In this document: in pieces, positions 9,961 through 21,219 of the stretch
Numbering within the stretch: the first letter of the stretch is position 1
How the letters are laid out: each line of letters starts with the position of its first letter
Source: Phragmites australis
Lineage: Eukaryota > Streptophyta > Magnoliopsida > Poales > Poaceae
Assembly: GCF_958298935.1 (NCBI RefSeq)
Contig: NC_084927.1
Span: 32,438,001-32,502,000, forward strand
Direction: 5' to 3'
Length of the DNA stretch: 64,000 nucleotides
Notes under the pieces: generated by a model
Told to the model about the DNA's origin: nothing
The model's database searches: none
Seen by the model: the letters and a program-made list of their open reading frames with translations, nothing else
Program-made: the position numbers and the translations under genes

Positions 9961-12506
9961 GGGGAATAAGCGACAGGCTTCTAACTTTATTTTAATAATT
10001 AATTTCAAATATAACAAGCATCTACGTATAATAATTGTGATATGTAAATATTACATACATGAACAAGAGTGGCTCATAAGCGTTAATTAAAGGAATTAGG
10101 CTGTTCATGTTCAAAGTATAATTAAGCATGGCAATTAGACAACATTGGCAGAAAAACATTAACCACTTGATTATGTTATCAAATATTGCTCTTAGAAGAG
10201 CGGGTTACTGCCTGAGGCAACCTTTCAACGCCAATTGACGATCACTTATCCTTAAACTAGTGCGGCAGTCCTACTTACCAATTTTAAGGATTTAAAATAT
10301 CAATTATTTACCTAGATAATTAGCAAGATTACCAGGGAAAGTTTAATGACTACTGTAGTTAACCAATAAATTAAAACAACCCTAACACATGTAATTTGCT
10401 AAACAATGTAATAAGCAATCCTAAGCAAATAATTGAACAATCGCTAAACAGAGCAACACTAAAACCCTAGCTAGGACTGTCACACATATGTCTCACAACA
10501 TCGCTATTATCATTGAGCAAGTAATCCACCCATAGATTATGCAATCACACCTAACTCGAATAAAAGTGGCCGATTACATGATAGATAACTGAGAAGGAAA
10601 CAAATAATTTACTCCACGTCTGCCTGCGTGGAGGAGGCTCAAGCGAGTGAAACCATCATGTCCCAAAAAAACAATTCTATTGTTCACGTCCGAGAGTCAC
10701 CGGCGGTAGGTCAACAAAAATATGGAAGCTGATATTGCTGACAAAGGGGATCGTCCTTGACAACAGCCTAAGTAGTAGGAGTACATCGCATAGAACCTAG
10801 GACCAAGCTTCGGGCCAGGAAGAACGCAACACACAGATGGGGAGAGGAGGTGCAACACGGGGACGGCCGGAATCAGATAAATGTTGCCGGAGCAAAGGTT
10901 GGAGTGGAGTTGATGGAGGTGGTCGTGTTGCAGGATTGGATGAAGAGAGGGGCTCAGCCCCCATTTGTCCTCTTCTTTCCTTTTTTTTTCTTTTTCTTTT
11001 TTAATATGCCTTTTAATTTCTCGTAAATCTAAAAAAAACAAAGGGAACCCTCTCCCTAAAAAGAAAGCGCTAATCTTCATCCTCTAAGGGTGGCCAAATG
11101 ACAAGCAAACTACAACCAAAACCTCTTCTTTTCAGGAAAGTTGCCAAAGACTTTCTTTTTGGCTCTCCCTACTTCGTGCCTCTGGTCTTATTCTCTTCCC
11201 GCTCATTTGTATTTCTTTTTTCTCGAATACACAGGAGAATTGTGCATCTTTGAAATTAAGTAGAAGGATAAAAAACATTACACAACAACCGAAAACCGGT
11301 CGAAAACCAGATAATACTAGAGAGCTATTACATGAAAACAGTAACCATATGAAACCTACACCTCAACGCGAAATAGATGACAGAGCCATGCGTGCCTAGC
11401 CGCATCGGAAGCACGGCCAGGTTCTTGGCCCCAGCGTCACACCATCATCAAGCTTCCTCCCTGATGCGAGCCACCTTGGGGTCGGAGGAGGCATGACGGT
11501 TGCTGAAAACGATGTCATTTCACGATAACTAGATGTGCCTTGCGGTGAAGCTGTGAATTGGAAGCTAGACACCACTTAAAATTAATGGACACGCAAGGCA
11601 TCCCTCCTGGAGGGTGCGAGACCGACCCCAGCACAAGGTTCCATTGGCGTGAATTCTGTTATGTTTGTGTGCCATGCAAACAAGCATGTACGTCCACGGC
11701 TTCACATTTATTGTTGTTTTTCAACAGGATAAGTATATGCGTTTTATCACTAAAAATTGCACGTCGTAATCACGTATGACTATCATGAACTTGCTCACCA
11801 ATCATGAGCTCGATCATGACCTCACCATCGTTGCTGACCCCAAATTAGGCTTTATCTGGAACATTGAATTTCCTAGGAACTCTGGACGAACTGTGTTGGT
11901 ATTCAGCAAGGACCCTGCAGTAATCTATATTATACAATTTTGCAGTGTCCCTTCCCGAAACTTATTTCTTCAGATGAACTCTTGGTTCCTTAAAATGTAG
12001 AGCAAGCACTGCAACTATTACTAGTAGTACTCAGCCCAGCTTTGGCACCCTTGGATCTAGCAGTAATGTTAAACTTCTACTGTAATGGATCTAGCAGTAA
12101 TGCTCCTAGGAACAAGGGCTGGTGGAGAGCTGGATACCAGGGAGAGCACGTTGAAGATTACCAATCTTTCAGGAAGACAGGAACCACTGGCTCCATTCAA
12201 GCGTACTGCAGTTTTTACCGAAATGGTTTGCAGACAGAGGGGAGGAGCATCCGGCATAGTGACGAGTGGTAAGGCTGACACCTCTTGGCTGGTGCTCGTG
12301 CTCCAGTGACCAGTGTCAGCAGAAACAGTGGCAGGTCGCGCCCATATGGCCGTTTGATGAATTATTGGAGCCCTGTGCTGTGCTGGGTAAGCTCAGGAAA
12401 TCGTCTGGTTTCAGCAGCAGTCGTGCCCGTGCTAGCCCGCTGCTAGCTACCGGTCTTGGCCATTACTTTGCCCTGGAACCAAAGATTGACCCTGCATTTT
12501 CACCTT
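9961..12506. other. Intergenic, repeat-like DNA without recognisable genes
   Basis: The part 9960-10600 is AT-rich. The part 10690-11080 has a minus-strand ORF (127 codons) without recognisable domain. Around 11220-11340 an antisense stretch resembles the 3' end of a retroelement (a T/C-rich run then a short conserved-looking block), but no boundaries were found. Short ORFs at 11558-12500 show no domain. Confidence 0.35.
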
Positions 12507-12892
12507 AAGGCCTCGTTTGGTAGGCTAGGATCGGCAGGGATCTCGGTTCAATCTTGATCTCGATGAGATGAAACCCACGCGTGGAGAAAAACTCCGGCCC
12601 ACGCCGAAGTTGCATTTGGCAGAGGCTTAGGATTGGAATTTTCGTGCTTAATCAGGTCATCTCACGGGAAAACGTGCATCGCCCACATAGACCGGGAAAA
12701 GAACAAGGCATGGCTCGCGTCGCTCTCGCCTCTTGCGTCGCCTTCCTGACGGGGAAATTCTAATCCCGAGCCTCTACCAAAAGCATCTTCAGAGTAGGCC
12801 GGAGTTTTCCTCCACGTATGGGTTTTATCCGCACTGAGATCAAGATTGAGCCGAGATCCTTACTGATCTCTACCTATCCAAACGAGACCTTA
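12507..12892. mobile_element. MITE with long terminal inverted repeats (PIF/Harbinger-like)
   Basis: The left end (TAAGGCCTCGTTTGG) and the reverse complement of the right end (TAAGGTCTCGTTTGG) match almost perfectly, and similarity continues inward for over 120 bases on each arm (GGATCTCGG, TCAATCTTGATCTC, then ACTCCGGCC). The element is about 385 bases, has no ORF and would fold into one long hairpin. The flanks offer TTA/TAA, in keeping with a 3-base target duplication, but its exact phase is ambiguous. Confidence 0.8.
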
Positions 12893-13104
12893 GCCAGGAG
12901 TTGGTTACCTCAGGTAAAAACTTGATGTCAACTTAACCATCATGTCCTAGGTCGTGAGTCACAGTAGTAGTAATCTAGTATTGAAAAGTTTTATGTGTAG
13001 ACATGTAGTAGAACGAAGTCTTGAATTCAACTTGGGTGCTTCGATTAGTTTAGCGCTGAAGCATCGAAGGCAACGTACGCAATCTCTTTGCAAAGATCCG
13101 GGCA

Positions 13105-13109
13105 AAAAG
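13105..13109 (+). repeat. Left target site duplication (AAAAG) of the solo LTR
   Basis: AAAAG lies immediately before the TGTGACGCCC start of the LTR and is repeated exactly after its end at 15920-15924. Confidence 0.8.
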
Positions 13110-15919
13110 TGTGACGCCCGTTTTCTCTCCGCAGCCCAGCCCAGCGCCATCTGCTTCCAGCCCAGCCCACCCCGCGCGCGCGTCGCTGCCAGAGGGGCCC
13201 GCCCGTCAGCTCTGTCGTCTCCGCCGCGCCCCGCAACAACCCGCGCCCGTATCCAAACCGATCCCGAACTGCCGCGCGCCGAGTCCGATTCCGTCGCGCC
13301 GTCCGCCCTACGCGCTGCGCCCCGCAACAGCCTGCGCCGCCCTCGCCTATATAACCCCAGCAGCGCCGCCTTTTCCCCCCTGCACACGCGCAAGAACCCG
13401 AGCTCGCCGAGCGCCATAGCCACTGCCGCCGCCGAGCAATCCTCCGCGCCCGAACCTCTCCGCCGTGTCCGAGCTCGCCGCCAGCTTCGCCGTAGCGGGA
13501 GGAGCCCGTTTCGCTGCTCGCCGACGCTTTTCCGCCGCCAGACCGAGCCGTCATCGCGCACCGGTAAGCACCGCCGCCTCTCTCCGTCGTTAGCGCTCCT
13601 CGAGCCATATTACGGTCGATTGATGCCTCCTCCGTCTTCGCATGCCTCCCTAGAAGCTTTCCCGACCGCCAATCGAGCCGCTCCGTCGTCGCACCGGCAC
13701 CTTCACCGAGCTCCGATCTCGCCGCCGCCTCTCGCCGTCGCCGAGCCGTTGGAAGCCACCCCGACGCGGACGTGTTGCTCAATCGGGTTCGCCGTCGTCT
13801 CCTCTCCGTATTCCGCCGCTCGCCGTCGAAGTCCAGCCACCGGAGCTCCACTCCGGCGACTCTCCGGTCAAGCACCGCCGCCCTGAGCTCGCGCCGCCGA
13901 CCCGAGAAGGAAGATTCAAGGTTAGCCGTCGGATCCCCTTTGAACGTTCCTGATTAGATCGCAAATATACCCCTTCGCTAGCCATCCAGATTGCGCCACG
14001 TGTCCCTCTTAAACCCAGTCAGCAGCAGAGACACGTCAGCGCGCCACGTGGATGTCCCTGTCCTACGTGGCAGAGCCCAGTCAGCAGTGAATGCCCAGTC
14101 AGAGCCCAGTCAGCCTGTGACGTCAGCATTGCGCATTAATTAGGATTTTCAGTATAAAAAGAATTCCACATATTCTCGGAAAATAGGGAGATTTGCAAGG
14201 AAACCCCTAGGCTTCACTGTTTTTGCATATAGGCCCTTAGATAGTTCTGGATAATTGCAATTTGGCCCCTGGACTATAGGATAATTGCAATAAGGCCCCT
14301 GAATTTTAGGGTAATTATGTTTATGTCCCTGAACTTTGCACTTAAGCCCCTAGAACTATCTGTTTTACAATTTAGTCCCTGCAAACTTTCAGAAAAGCCC
14401 CTGTAGAGTAGAATTAGTGTAACTTTTCCATACGACCTCCGATTTAGGTGATTTTCGCGCCCCCGAGATCGTAGCAGCGTTGTACTTAGCTGTTTTGTTA
14501 TTTCTTTCCGGTGTATTCTTTGGCTTAGGAGGAGAGCAGAGTGCCAGCATTCAAGACCAAGTTTTCAAAGATTCTGAGCAACCAACTTACGAAGGCAAGT
14601 GTCCTTGATCACCTTGATTTAACCATAGATCATTATAGTTTTCTTTTCCTTAGTTGCATGCTTGTCTAATTTTGAATCCCATGAATAGGGTTTACTAGAA
14701 TTTGTATGGCCATTCCTTGTAGCCTCTTTTGGGGTTTTTGGGTCCTGTAAAAGGGTAGTCATGCTAGTGCAGTCATGGATTAGAATCATTATGAACTTTG
14801 ATTAATAACTATGGAACAAGTACTTGGGAGAATTGATAACCTTGTAGTAACTTGAATTTAGGGATCCCAACTGGATGGCTAGTATGTGGTGGAGCTATAC
14901 AACAGGGTTTGTGTATGTTCTTGTGTGGGATCCTAAGGACCGGTTCTTGGAGCCTGTAACCTGGCAAAACAGCACAACCATGAGGCCTATATGGGTACGG
15001 CCTGGCTAAGTAATTAGTGTTCTTCGCATTCTGTACGCACCAATGGTTGGTTTGGTGGCACAAGAGGGGGCCTCTGCAGTGGATGGGATCCCTGTTAGCG
15101 GTGAAACCTCAGTGGATGCTTATAGATGTGGAGATACTTTGTAACAGCCATGTAGTGAGACCCCGGCCATACACCCCGGAAGTGTAAGGCAAAAAGGGAA
15201 TCACGACTCGTGGGTAAAGTGTGCAAACTCTGCAGAGTAAATAACTGATCGATCAGCCGTGCTCACGGTCAAGAGCGGCTTGGACTTCTTCAGGATTAGA
15301 TGGGAACTTTAAGGGTTGGTTTTGGGTAGTCGGGTGGTGGTTCTCCCGATGAGTCGGTAGCCGGATATGGGATATCTGGTGAGTCTGGTAGTCGGATGGA
15401 ATCCGATGAGTTGTGTTCTTAAATTGTTGGAATGAAAATCTAGTAAATAGGATTGCTAGGTTGTTTGAGTCCGGTTTAGCTGAGCATAGTCGCAGTAATC
15501 CCCAAGTTGACTTTTCCTTGTCAATAGCCTGCATGTCATATTTTTCCTCCACTTGCTGAGTACTTTATGTACTCACGCTTGCCTTTTCCCTACCCTCGGA
15601 TGCTGCTCAGAAGGTGAAGTCTTCGAGGAAGTCCCGGACGAGGACGCTGATTTCTAGAAGGAAGAAGGCGTTGATTGAAGACCATGTCCTAGGCTGGTGT
15701 TTCCCCCGGACAACGCCTGTGGATGGATGGGTGTTCCGCTGCCAATTGAAGATTTATTAGTATTTTCTTTCAGACCTACGGGTCCTTTTGTAAGGATTGT
15801 TTACGTTATTTGAGACACAGTTTATGTTATCACTAATGACGTCGCTGCATGTATGTAAATTTGATCCTGGCATACATGTGAAATACATCTGGTTATTTCC
15901 TTTAAAACCGGGTGTGACA
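13110..15919 (+). mobile_element. Solo LTR, 2.8 kb, Ty3/Gypsy-type
   Basis: The stretch starts TGTGACGCCCG and ends CCGGGTGTGACA, giving TG...CA ends with imperfect inversion, and it is bordered by perfect 5-base duplications AAAAG. There is no internal retroviral-type coding region, primer binding site or second LTR, so it is a solo LTR left by recombination. A TATA motif (CCTATATAACC, 13346-13356) inside a GC-rich block is the likely LTR promoter. The long Pro/Arg-rich ORFs at 12954-13886 on both strands fall in this GC-rich block and are not host genes. The family is assigned as Gypsy-type from length and end sequence; this is inference. A decayed relative is at 22304. Confidence 0.85.
13346..13356 (+). 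promoter_or_regulatory. Probable LTR TATA box
   Basis: CCTATATAACC lies about 236 bases into the LTR, a position compatible with the U3/R boundary of a retrotransposon promoter. Confidence 0.45.
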
Positions 15920-17730
15920 AAAAGGAGGACAGATTTGCAAGACGCTCCCTGCCTCCCTACGGTGGCGTGCACATGCGCTGATGGTAAGCGTCTCTTGTCA
16001 CCGGCATCAAATAGGCAGGAGCTAGTATTCTACTGCCCCCGTGGTGCATTAGTGAGGCAGAGCTACGCGGTATGGTACCATACCACCAGCTTACTCATGC
16101 GCGGTCTTAACTTTTGGAGTCTGATGCAGCTGATAGGAACGACTGGGTCCAGCTGGGAGATTTGGGAGCGTACAACGGCAGTACGCCATTCCATTTGCTG
16201 CTCACTGCAAAAAGGGACCCAGAAAGATCGAATCTTAGTACGCTTGCGTAAATAACTTGATGAACTTACAAACACAGCGCCCGGTTCTATTATCCGTCCG
16301 CCCAACACGTAGCGCCCGACTCCATCCGATCGCGCGAACTGGTTGGAGCGTCGACCGCCAGGCAAACCGGCGACTCCGTCCGCAAGCGCTCGCAATCATT
16401 AGGCTGACCTCCACCATGGCACGACTCCGTCCGCAAGCGCCCTTCCACTATTAGCGTTGTTCATGGACTTAGGTATCTAGCGGGTATCTTTAATTGCTAT
16501 TTTCTATTTCTCTCGATATATTTCTTAAAAGATTATATTTCTAATTTTTCATATCTTACAATGATTAAAAATATCTTTTATTTTCTTTCTTTTAAGAGTT
16601 AGCTCTTTAAGATTTTTCTTCACGTGAGTAAGATTTCATTTCACGACGGCTTTATATTCACCCTCGTACACTTCTTTTCTCTTTGTATACTATAATAATA
16701 AAAACTAACTGCTATCTATAATCAATTATTTTTGTCCTTATAGGTAAAAGGTAAAGTTCAAAAAAGCTGGTAAATTCAGTCCCATCACGATCAGTCCCTC
16801 CGGCCTGCACATAGAGTAGAGCTGTCCATCAAGGAGATTGATTAATTTCGAGTTATAAAAGGTCCCACAATGATTCTCTCTACTGTTCCAACTATCATCT
16901 TACCACTTAGCACATGAAAGCTTAGCGACAACGATGGATTGCCATGGAAGGAAAGCAACAATAGCCAGGCAGGCATCCCTGGCCCAAAGCATGCCATTGC
17001 CCAGGGAGCACAGCCGACGTGGCACAGCGAGCCCAGCCAACATCTGCTGCAGCTCAAGTGTTCAACCCAGGCTCCGGAACACCTGTTCTCAACTAAACTA
17101 CTCGTGATTTTCCTTCAGCCTCTTGAATTATTGAATCTCGAAAAAATACACACTTTAATATATCTGGATTTTAGATGGTGTATATGTTTCAGATTAAATA
17201 GTGGACTCAGTGAACTACTGTAGCTTCACCCCTGTCTATGCCTATAAGCAGCAGACACACTGGGCCCACCCCGGTGCCACTGACACAGCGCGTCTAGCTT
17301 TACCTCCGGCCCCACCGGTCGTCGTCGTGGCGCCGGCCACGCTCCGTCGGTCTTTTTCCCCAGTGAAAAGGCCTTAACTGTGACAGCCTGCCTTTCACAC
17401 TAAAAGCGAGCTTAATGTTAACCAAGCACACTAGAAGAGAGAGAGGGAGAAGAAAAAAAAAAGGTTGCACAGATAACTCACACCGGAGTAGAAAACAGCC
17501 TCGAACGCCACCCAAACCCGTCCAAAACCTCTCAACCAAACGCCTCTCCTTTTCTCGTCCTCTCTTCCCCCCTCTCCCGGCTCCAAAACGCGAACGCGAG
17601 TACGCGATCCCTCTCTCCACTCTTCTCGCTCTCTCAATCTCCTTGAGAGCCTAAACGCCACAGCCGTCAAAGCTGACAAGACCGCAAGGGAAAAGGAGCA
17701 GCTTTTCTCCTCTCCTCTTGGGCTCCCGCG
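15920..17730. other. Intergenic region and promoter/5'UTR of the LRR receptor kinase
   Basis: After the right AAAAG duplication (15920-15924) there is unclassified DNA with an AT-rich core at 16480-16760. From about 17220 the sequence becomes GC-rich with a purine run (GAGAGAGAGGGAGAAGAAAA, around 17437) and then C/T-rich leader DNA up to the ATG at 17731, which looks like the 5'UTR of the receptor kinase. No clear TATA box was pinned down. Confidence 0.4.
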
Positions 17731-20700
17731 ATGCCGCCGTCGCGGGTGCTGTTCCTGCTGCTCATGCTCGCGATGGCGCCGCTGGCGTCGTTGGCAGCGC
17801 AGGCGCCGGCGCCGCCTGTGGCGCGGACGGTGGAGGTGCAGGCGGAGATCGACGCGCTCCTCGCGTTCCGGCGCGGGTTGCGCGACCCCTACGGCGCCAT
17901 GTCCGGTTGGGACGCGGCCTCGCCGTCCGCGCCCTGCTCCTGGCGCGGCGTCTCGTGCGCGCCCGGCGGCGCGGGCCGCGTCGTCGAGCTGCAGCTCCCG
18001 CGGCTCCGCCTCTCCGGCCCCATCTCGCCGGCGCTGAGCTCGCTATCCTACCTCGAGCGGCTCAGCCTCCGGTCCAACTCGCTCTCCGGTTCCATCCCGG
18101 CGTCGCTCTCCCGTGTCACCTCCCTCCGCGCCGTCTTCCTCCAGTACAACTCGCTCACTGGCCCCATTCCCCAGTCCTTCCTATCCAACCTCACGAACCT
18201 CGACACCTTCGACGTGTCCGGCAACCTTCTGTCCGGCCCCATCCCCGCTTCATTTCCTCCCAACTTGAAATACATGGACCTCTCCTCCAACGCATTCTCG
18301 GGCTCCATCCCGGCGAACATTAGCGCCTCCACGGCGAACCTCCAGTTCTTGAACTTGTCATTCAACCGACTCCGGGGGACCGTGCCGGCGTCGTTGGGCA
18401 CCTTGCAGAACCTGCATTACCTCTGGCTGGACGGGAACCTTCTCGAGGGGACCATCCCTTCGGCACTGTCCAACTGCTCGGCGCTGCTCCACCTGAGCCT
18501 TCAGGGGAACTCGCTCCGAGGCATCTTGCCGGCCGCGGTCGCCGCCATACCCACGCTGCAGATTCTCTCGGCGTCGCGGAACCGGCTCTCCGGCGCCATC
18601 CCGGCCGCGGCGTTCGGCGGCCAGGGGAACTCGTCGCTGCGCATCGTGCAGCTCGGCGGCAACGAGTTCTCGCAGGTGGACGTGCCGGGAGGACTCGGCG
18701 CGAATCTCCAGGTTGTGGACCTGGGGGGCAACAAACTGACCGGTCCGTTCCCGACCTGGCTCGCCGTTGCGGGGGGATTGACGCTGCTCGACCTCTCTGG
18801 CAATGCGTTCACCGGCGACTTTCCGCCGGCTGTCGGGCAGCTCACTTCACTGCAGGAGCTGCGCCTTGGCGGCAATGCTCTCACTGGCACCGTGCCCGCG
18901 GAGATTGGCAGATGTGGCGTGCTCCAGGTGCTTGATCTCGAGGACAACCGCTTCTCCGGCGAGGTGCCCGCCGCACTTGGCGGTCTCCCGAGGCTCAGAG
19001 AGGTCTATCTTGGTGGGAACTCTTTCTCCGGCCAGATTCCGGCTAGCTTGGGGAACCTGCCTTGGCTGGAAGCGTTGTCGCTACCCAGGAACAGTCTCGC
19101 TGGTGGCTTGTCTGGTGAGCTCTTCCAGCTGGGGAATCTGACGTTCCTGGACCTATCTGAGAACAACCTCACCGGAGAGATCCCTCTTGCCATCGGTAAT
19201 CTGTCCACTCTCCAGAGTTTAAATTTGAGCGGCAATGCCTTCTCTGGCCGTATTCCGACGACCATTGGCAACCTGCAGAACTTGCGAGTTCTCGATCTCT
19301 CTGGTCAGAAGAACCTCTCTGGCAATCTCCCCACAGAGCTTTTCGGTTTGCCGCAGCTGCAGTATGTGTCGCTCGCCGGCAACTCGTTCTCCGGCGATGT
19401 TTCTGAAGGATTCAGCAGTCTCTGGAGCCTGCAACATCTCAATCTCTCCGGAAATTCTTTCACCGGGTCAATCCCTGCAACATATGGGTACCTGCCATCA
19501 CTTCAAGTGCTCTCGGCCTCTCACAACCGCATTTCTGGGGAGCTTCCTGCCGAGCTCGCCAATTGTTCCAACCTCACTGTGCTTGAGCTAAGAGGCAACC
19601 AGTTAACTAGCTCCATCCCGAGTGATCTCTCACGCCTTGGTGAATTGGAGGAGCTTGACCTCAGTGACAATCAGCTTTCAGGAAAGATACCACAGGAGAT
19701 TTCCAACTGCTCGTCGCTTGTCATTCTCAAGCTTGATGGCAATCATATTGGCGGCGAGATACCAGCCTCTCTCACCAACCTCTCGAAGCTGCAGACACTG
19801 GACCTGTCGTCCAACAATCTTACAGGCAGCATCCCTGCTTCATTAGCTCAAATTCCAGGCCTTCTATCGTTCAATGTGTCACACAATGAGCTTAGTGGTG
19901 AGATACCGGCAATGCTTGGTTCCCGCTTTGGCACCCCTTCAGCATATGCTTCCAACTCGGACTTGTGTGGTTCGCCATTGGAGAGTGAATGTGGTCAGTA
20001 CCGGAGGCGCCGCAAGCGGCAGAGGCTTCAACGCATTGGTCTGCTAATTGGTGCGTTGGCTGCTGCGGTGCTGCTCCTTGTGCTGTTCTGCTGTTGCTGT
20101 GTGTTCAGCTTGCTGCGATGGAGGCGCCGGTTCATTGAGAGCCGCGATGGTGTCAAGAAGAGGAGACGCAGTCCCGGACGTGGCAGCGGGTCAAGTGGCA
20201 CAAGCACGGAGAATGGTGTCAGCCAGCCGAGGCTGATCATGTTCAATTCCAGGATCACCTATGCTGACACAGCTGAGGTAACACGGCAGTTCGACGAGGA
20301 GAATGTGCTCAGCCGAGGTCGCCATGGTCTAGTGTTCAAGGCTTGTTACAGTGATGGCACCGTACTGGCCATCTTAAGGCTTCCTTCCACCTCGGCTGAT
20401 GGCGCCGTGGTGATTGAGGAGGGTTCCTTCAGGAAAGAGGCCGAGTCTCTCGGCAAGGTGAAGCACAGGAACCTCACTGTCCTCCGCGGCTATTACGCTG
20501 GGCCGCCGCCGGATGTTCGTTTGCTGGTCTATGACTACATGCCCAACGGCAACCTCGCCACATTGCTCCAAGAAGCGTCCCACCAAGACGGCCACATCCT
20601 CAACTGGCCAATGAGGCACCTCATCGCCCTCGGCGTCTCCCGCGGCCTTGCATTCCTCCACCAGTCCGGCGTCGTGCACGGCGACGTCAAGCCGCAGAAC

Positions 20701-21219
20701 ATCCTCTTTGATGCCGACTTCGAGCCGCACCTGTCTGACTTCGGCCTTGAGCCGATGGTGGTCACGGCGGGTGCCGCAGCGGCAGCGGCAGCCGCATCAA
20801 CTTCAGCGGCAACACCAGTGGGCTCACTCGGCTACGTTGCACCTGACGCGGCTGCTGCTAGGCAGGCTACAAGGGAAGGCGACGTCTACAGCTTTGGCAT
20901 CGTGTTGCTGGAGCTCCTCACCGGCCGGCGCCCCGGCATGTTCGCCGGGGAGGAGGAGGACATCGTGAAGTGGGTGAAGCGTCAGCTGCAGCGCGGCGCG
21001 GTAGCCGAGCTGCTGGAGCCAGGCCTGCTGGAGCTCGACCCGGAGTCGTCGGAGTGGGAGGAGTTCCTGCTGGGCATCAAGGTCGGCCTGCTCTGCACCG
21101 CGCCAGACCCGCTGGACCGCCCGGCCATGGGCGACGTGGTGTTCATGCTCGAGGGCTGCCGCGTCGGCCCGGACATCCCGTCCTCCGCCGACCCCACCTC
21201 CCAGCCGTCGCCGGCCTAA
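17731..21219 (+). CDS. LRR receptor-like kinase, At4g36180 type, atypical kinase domain
   Basis: A single open exon encodes 1162 residues. There is a signal peptide (about residues 1-23, VLFLLLMLAMAPLASLAAQ), an LRR N-terminal cap (about 37-76, ending CSWRGVSC), about two dozen plant-type LRRs (LxxLxLxxNxLSGxIP) to about residue 730, a membrane helix (about 768-796, GLLIGALAAAVLLLVLF), and a kinase-like domain (about 850-1140). The domain keeps the DFG motif (D1003) but the usual VAVK lysine position reads Leu (AILRL, residue 882), HRD reads HGD (983-985), and an Ala-rich insert (AAAAAAAAS) sits in the activation segment before the APE-like APD. The order and wording (VLRGYYAGPPPDVRLLVYDY, LLELDPESSEWEEFLLGIKV) match the family of Arabidopsis At4g36180. 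It probably signals at the plasma membrane, perhaps with weak or no catalysis. Ligand unknown. Confidence 0.95.
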   Translation: MPPSRVLFLLLMLAMAPLASLAAQAPAPPVARTVEVQAEIDALLAFRRGLRDPYGAMSGWDAASPSAPCSWRGVSCAPGGAGRVVELQLPRLRLSGPISPALSSLSYLERLSLRSNSLSGSIPASLSRVTSLRAVFLQYNSLTGPIPQSFLSNLTNLDTFDVSGNLLSGPIPASFPPNLKYMDLSSNAFSGSIPANISASTANLQFLNLSFNRLRGTVPASLGTLQNLHYLWLDGNLLEGTIPSALSNCSALLHLSLQGNSLRGILPAAVAAIPTLQILSASRNRLSGAIPAAAFGGQGNSSLRIVQLGGNEFSQVDVPGGLGANLQVVDLGGNKLTGPFPTWLAVAGGLTLLDLSGNAFTGDFPPAVGQLTSLQELRLGGNALTGTVPAEIGRCGVLQVLDLEDNRFSGEVPAALGGLPRLREVYLGGNSFSGQIPASLGNLPWLEALSLPRNSLAGGLSGELFQLGNLTFLDLSENNLTGEIPLAIGNLSTLQSLNLSGNAFSGRIPTTIGNLQNLRVLDLSGQKNLSGNLPTELFGLPQLQYVSLAGNSFSGDVSEGFSSLWSLQHLNLSGNSFTGSIPATYGYLPSLQVLSASHNRISGELPAELANCSNLTVLELRGNQLTSSIPSDLSRLGELEELDLSDNQLSGKIPQEISNCSSLVILKLDGNHIGGEIPASLTNLSKLQTLDLSSNNLTGSIPASLAQIPGLLSFNVSHNELSGEIPAMLGSRFGTPSAYASNSDLCGSPLESECGQYRRRRKRQRLQRIGLLIGALAAAVLLLVLFCCCCVFSLLRWRRRFIESRDGVKKRRRSPGRGSGSSGTSTENGVSQPRLIMFNSRITYADTAEVTRQFDEENVLSRGRHGLVFKACYSDGTVLAILRLPSTSADGAVVIEEGSFRKEAESLGKVKHRNLTVLRGYYAGPPPDVRLLVYDYMPNGNLATLLQEASHQDGHILNWPMRHLIALGVSRGLAFLHQSGVVHGDVKPQNILFDADFEPHLSDFGLEPMVVTAGAAAAAAAASTSAATPVGSLGYVAPDAAAARQATREGDVYSFGIVLLELLTGRRPGMFAGEEEDIVKWVKRQLQRGAVAELLEPGLLELDPESSEWEEFLLGIKVGLLCTAPDPLDRPAMGDVVFMLEGCRVGPDIPSSADPTSQPSPA

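Noticed and set aside
12954..13886. 310-codon ORF and overlapping 276-codon ORF on the other strand
   Set aside because: Both lie largely in the GC-rich promoter part of the solo LTR, have Pro/Arg/Ser-rich translation without a domain, and the first starts before the LTR boundary.
17300..17679. ORFs on both strands just upstream of the receptor kinase
   Set aside because: They cover the purine/pyrimidine-rich leader of the kinase gene and have low-complexity translation.
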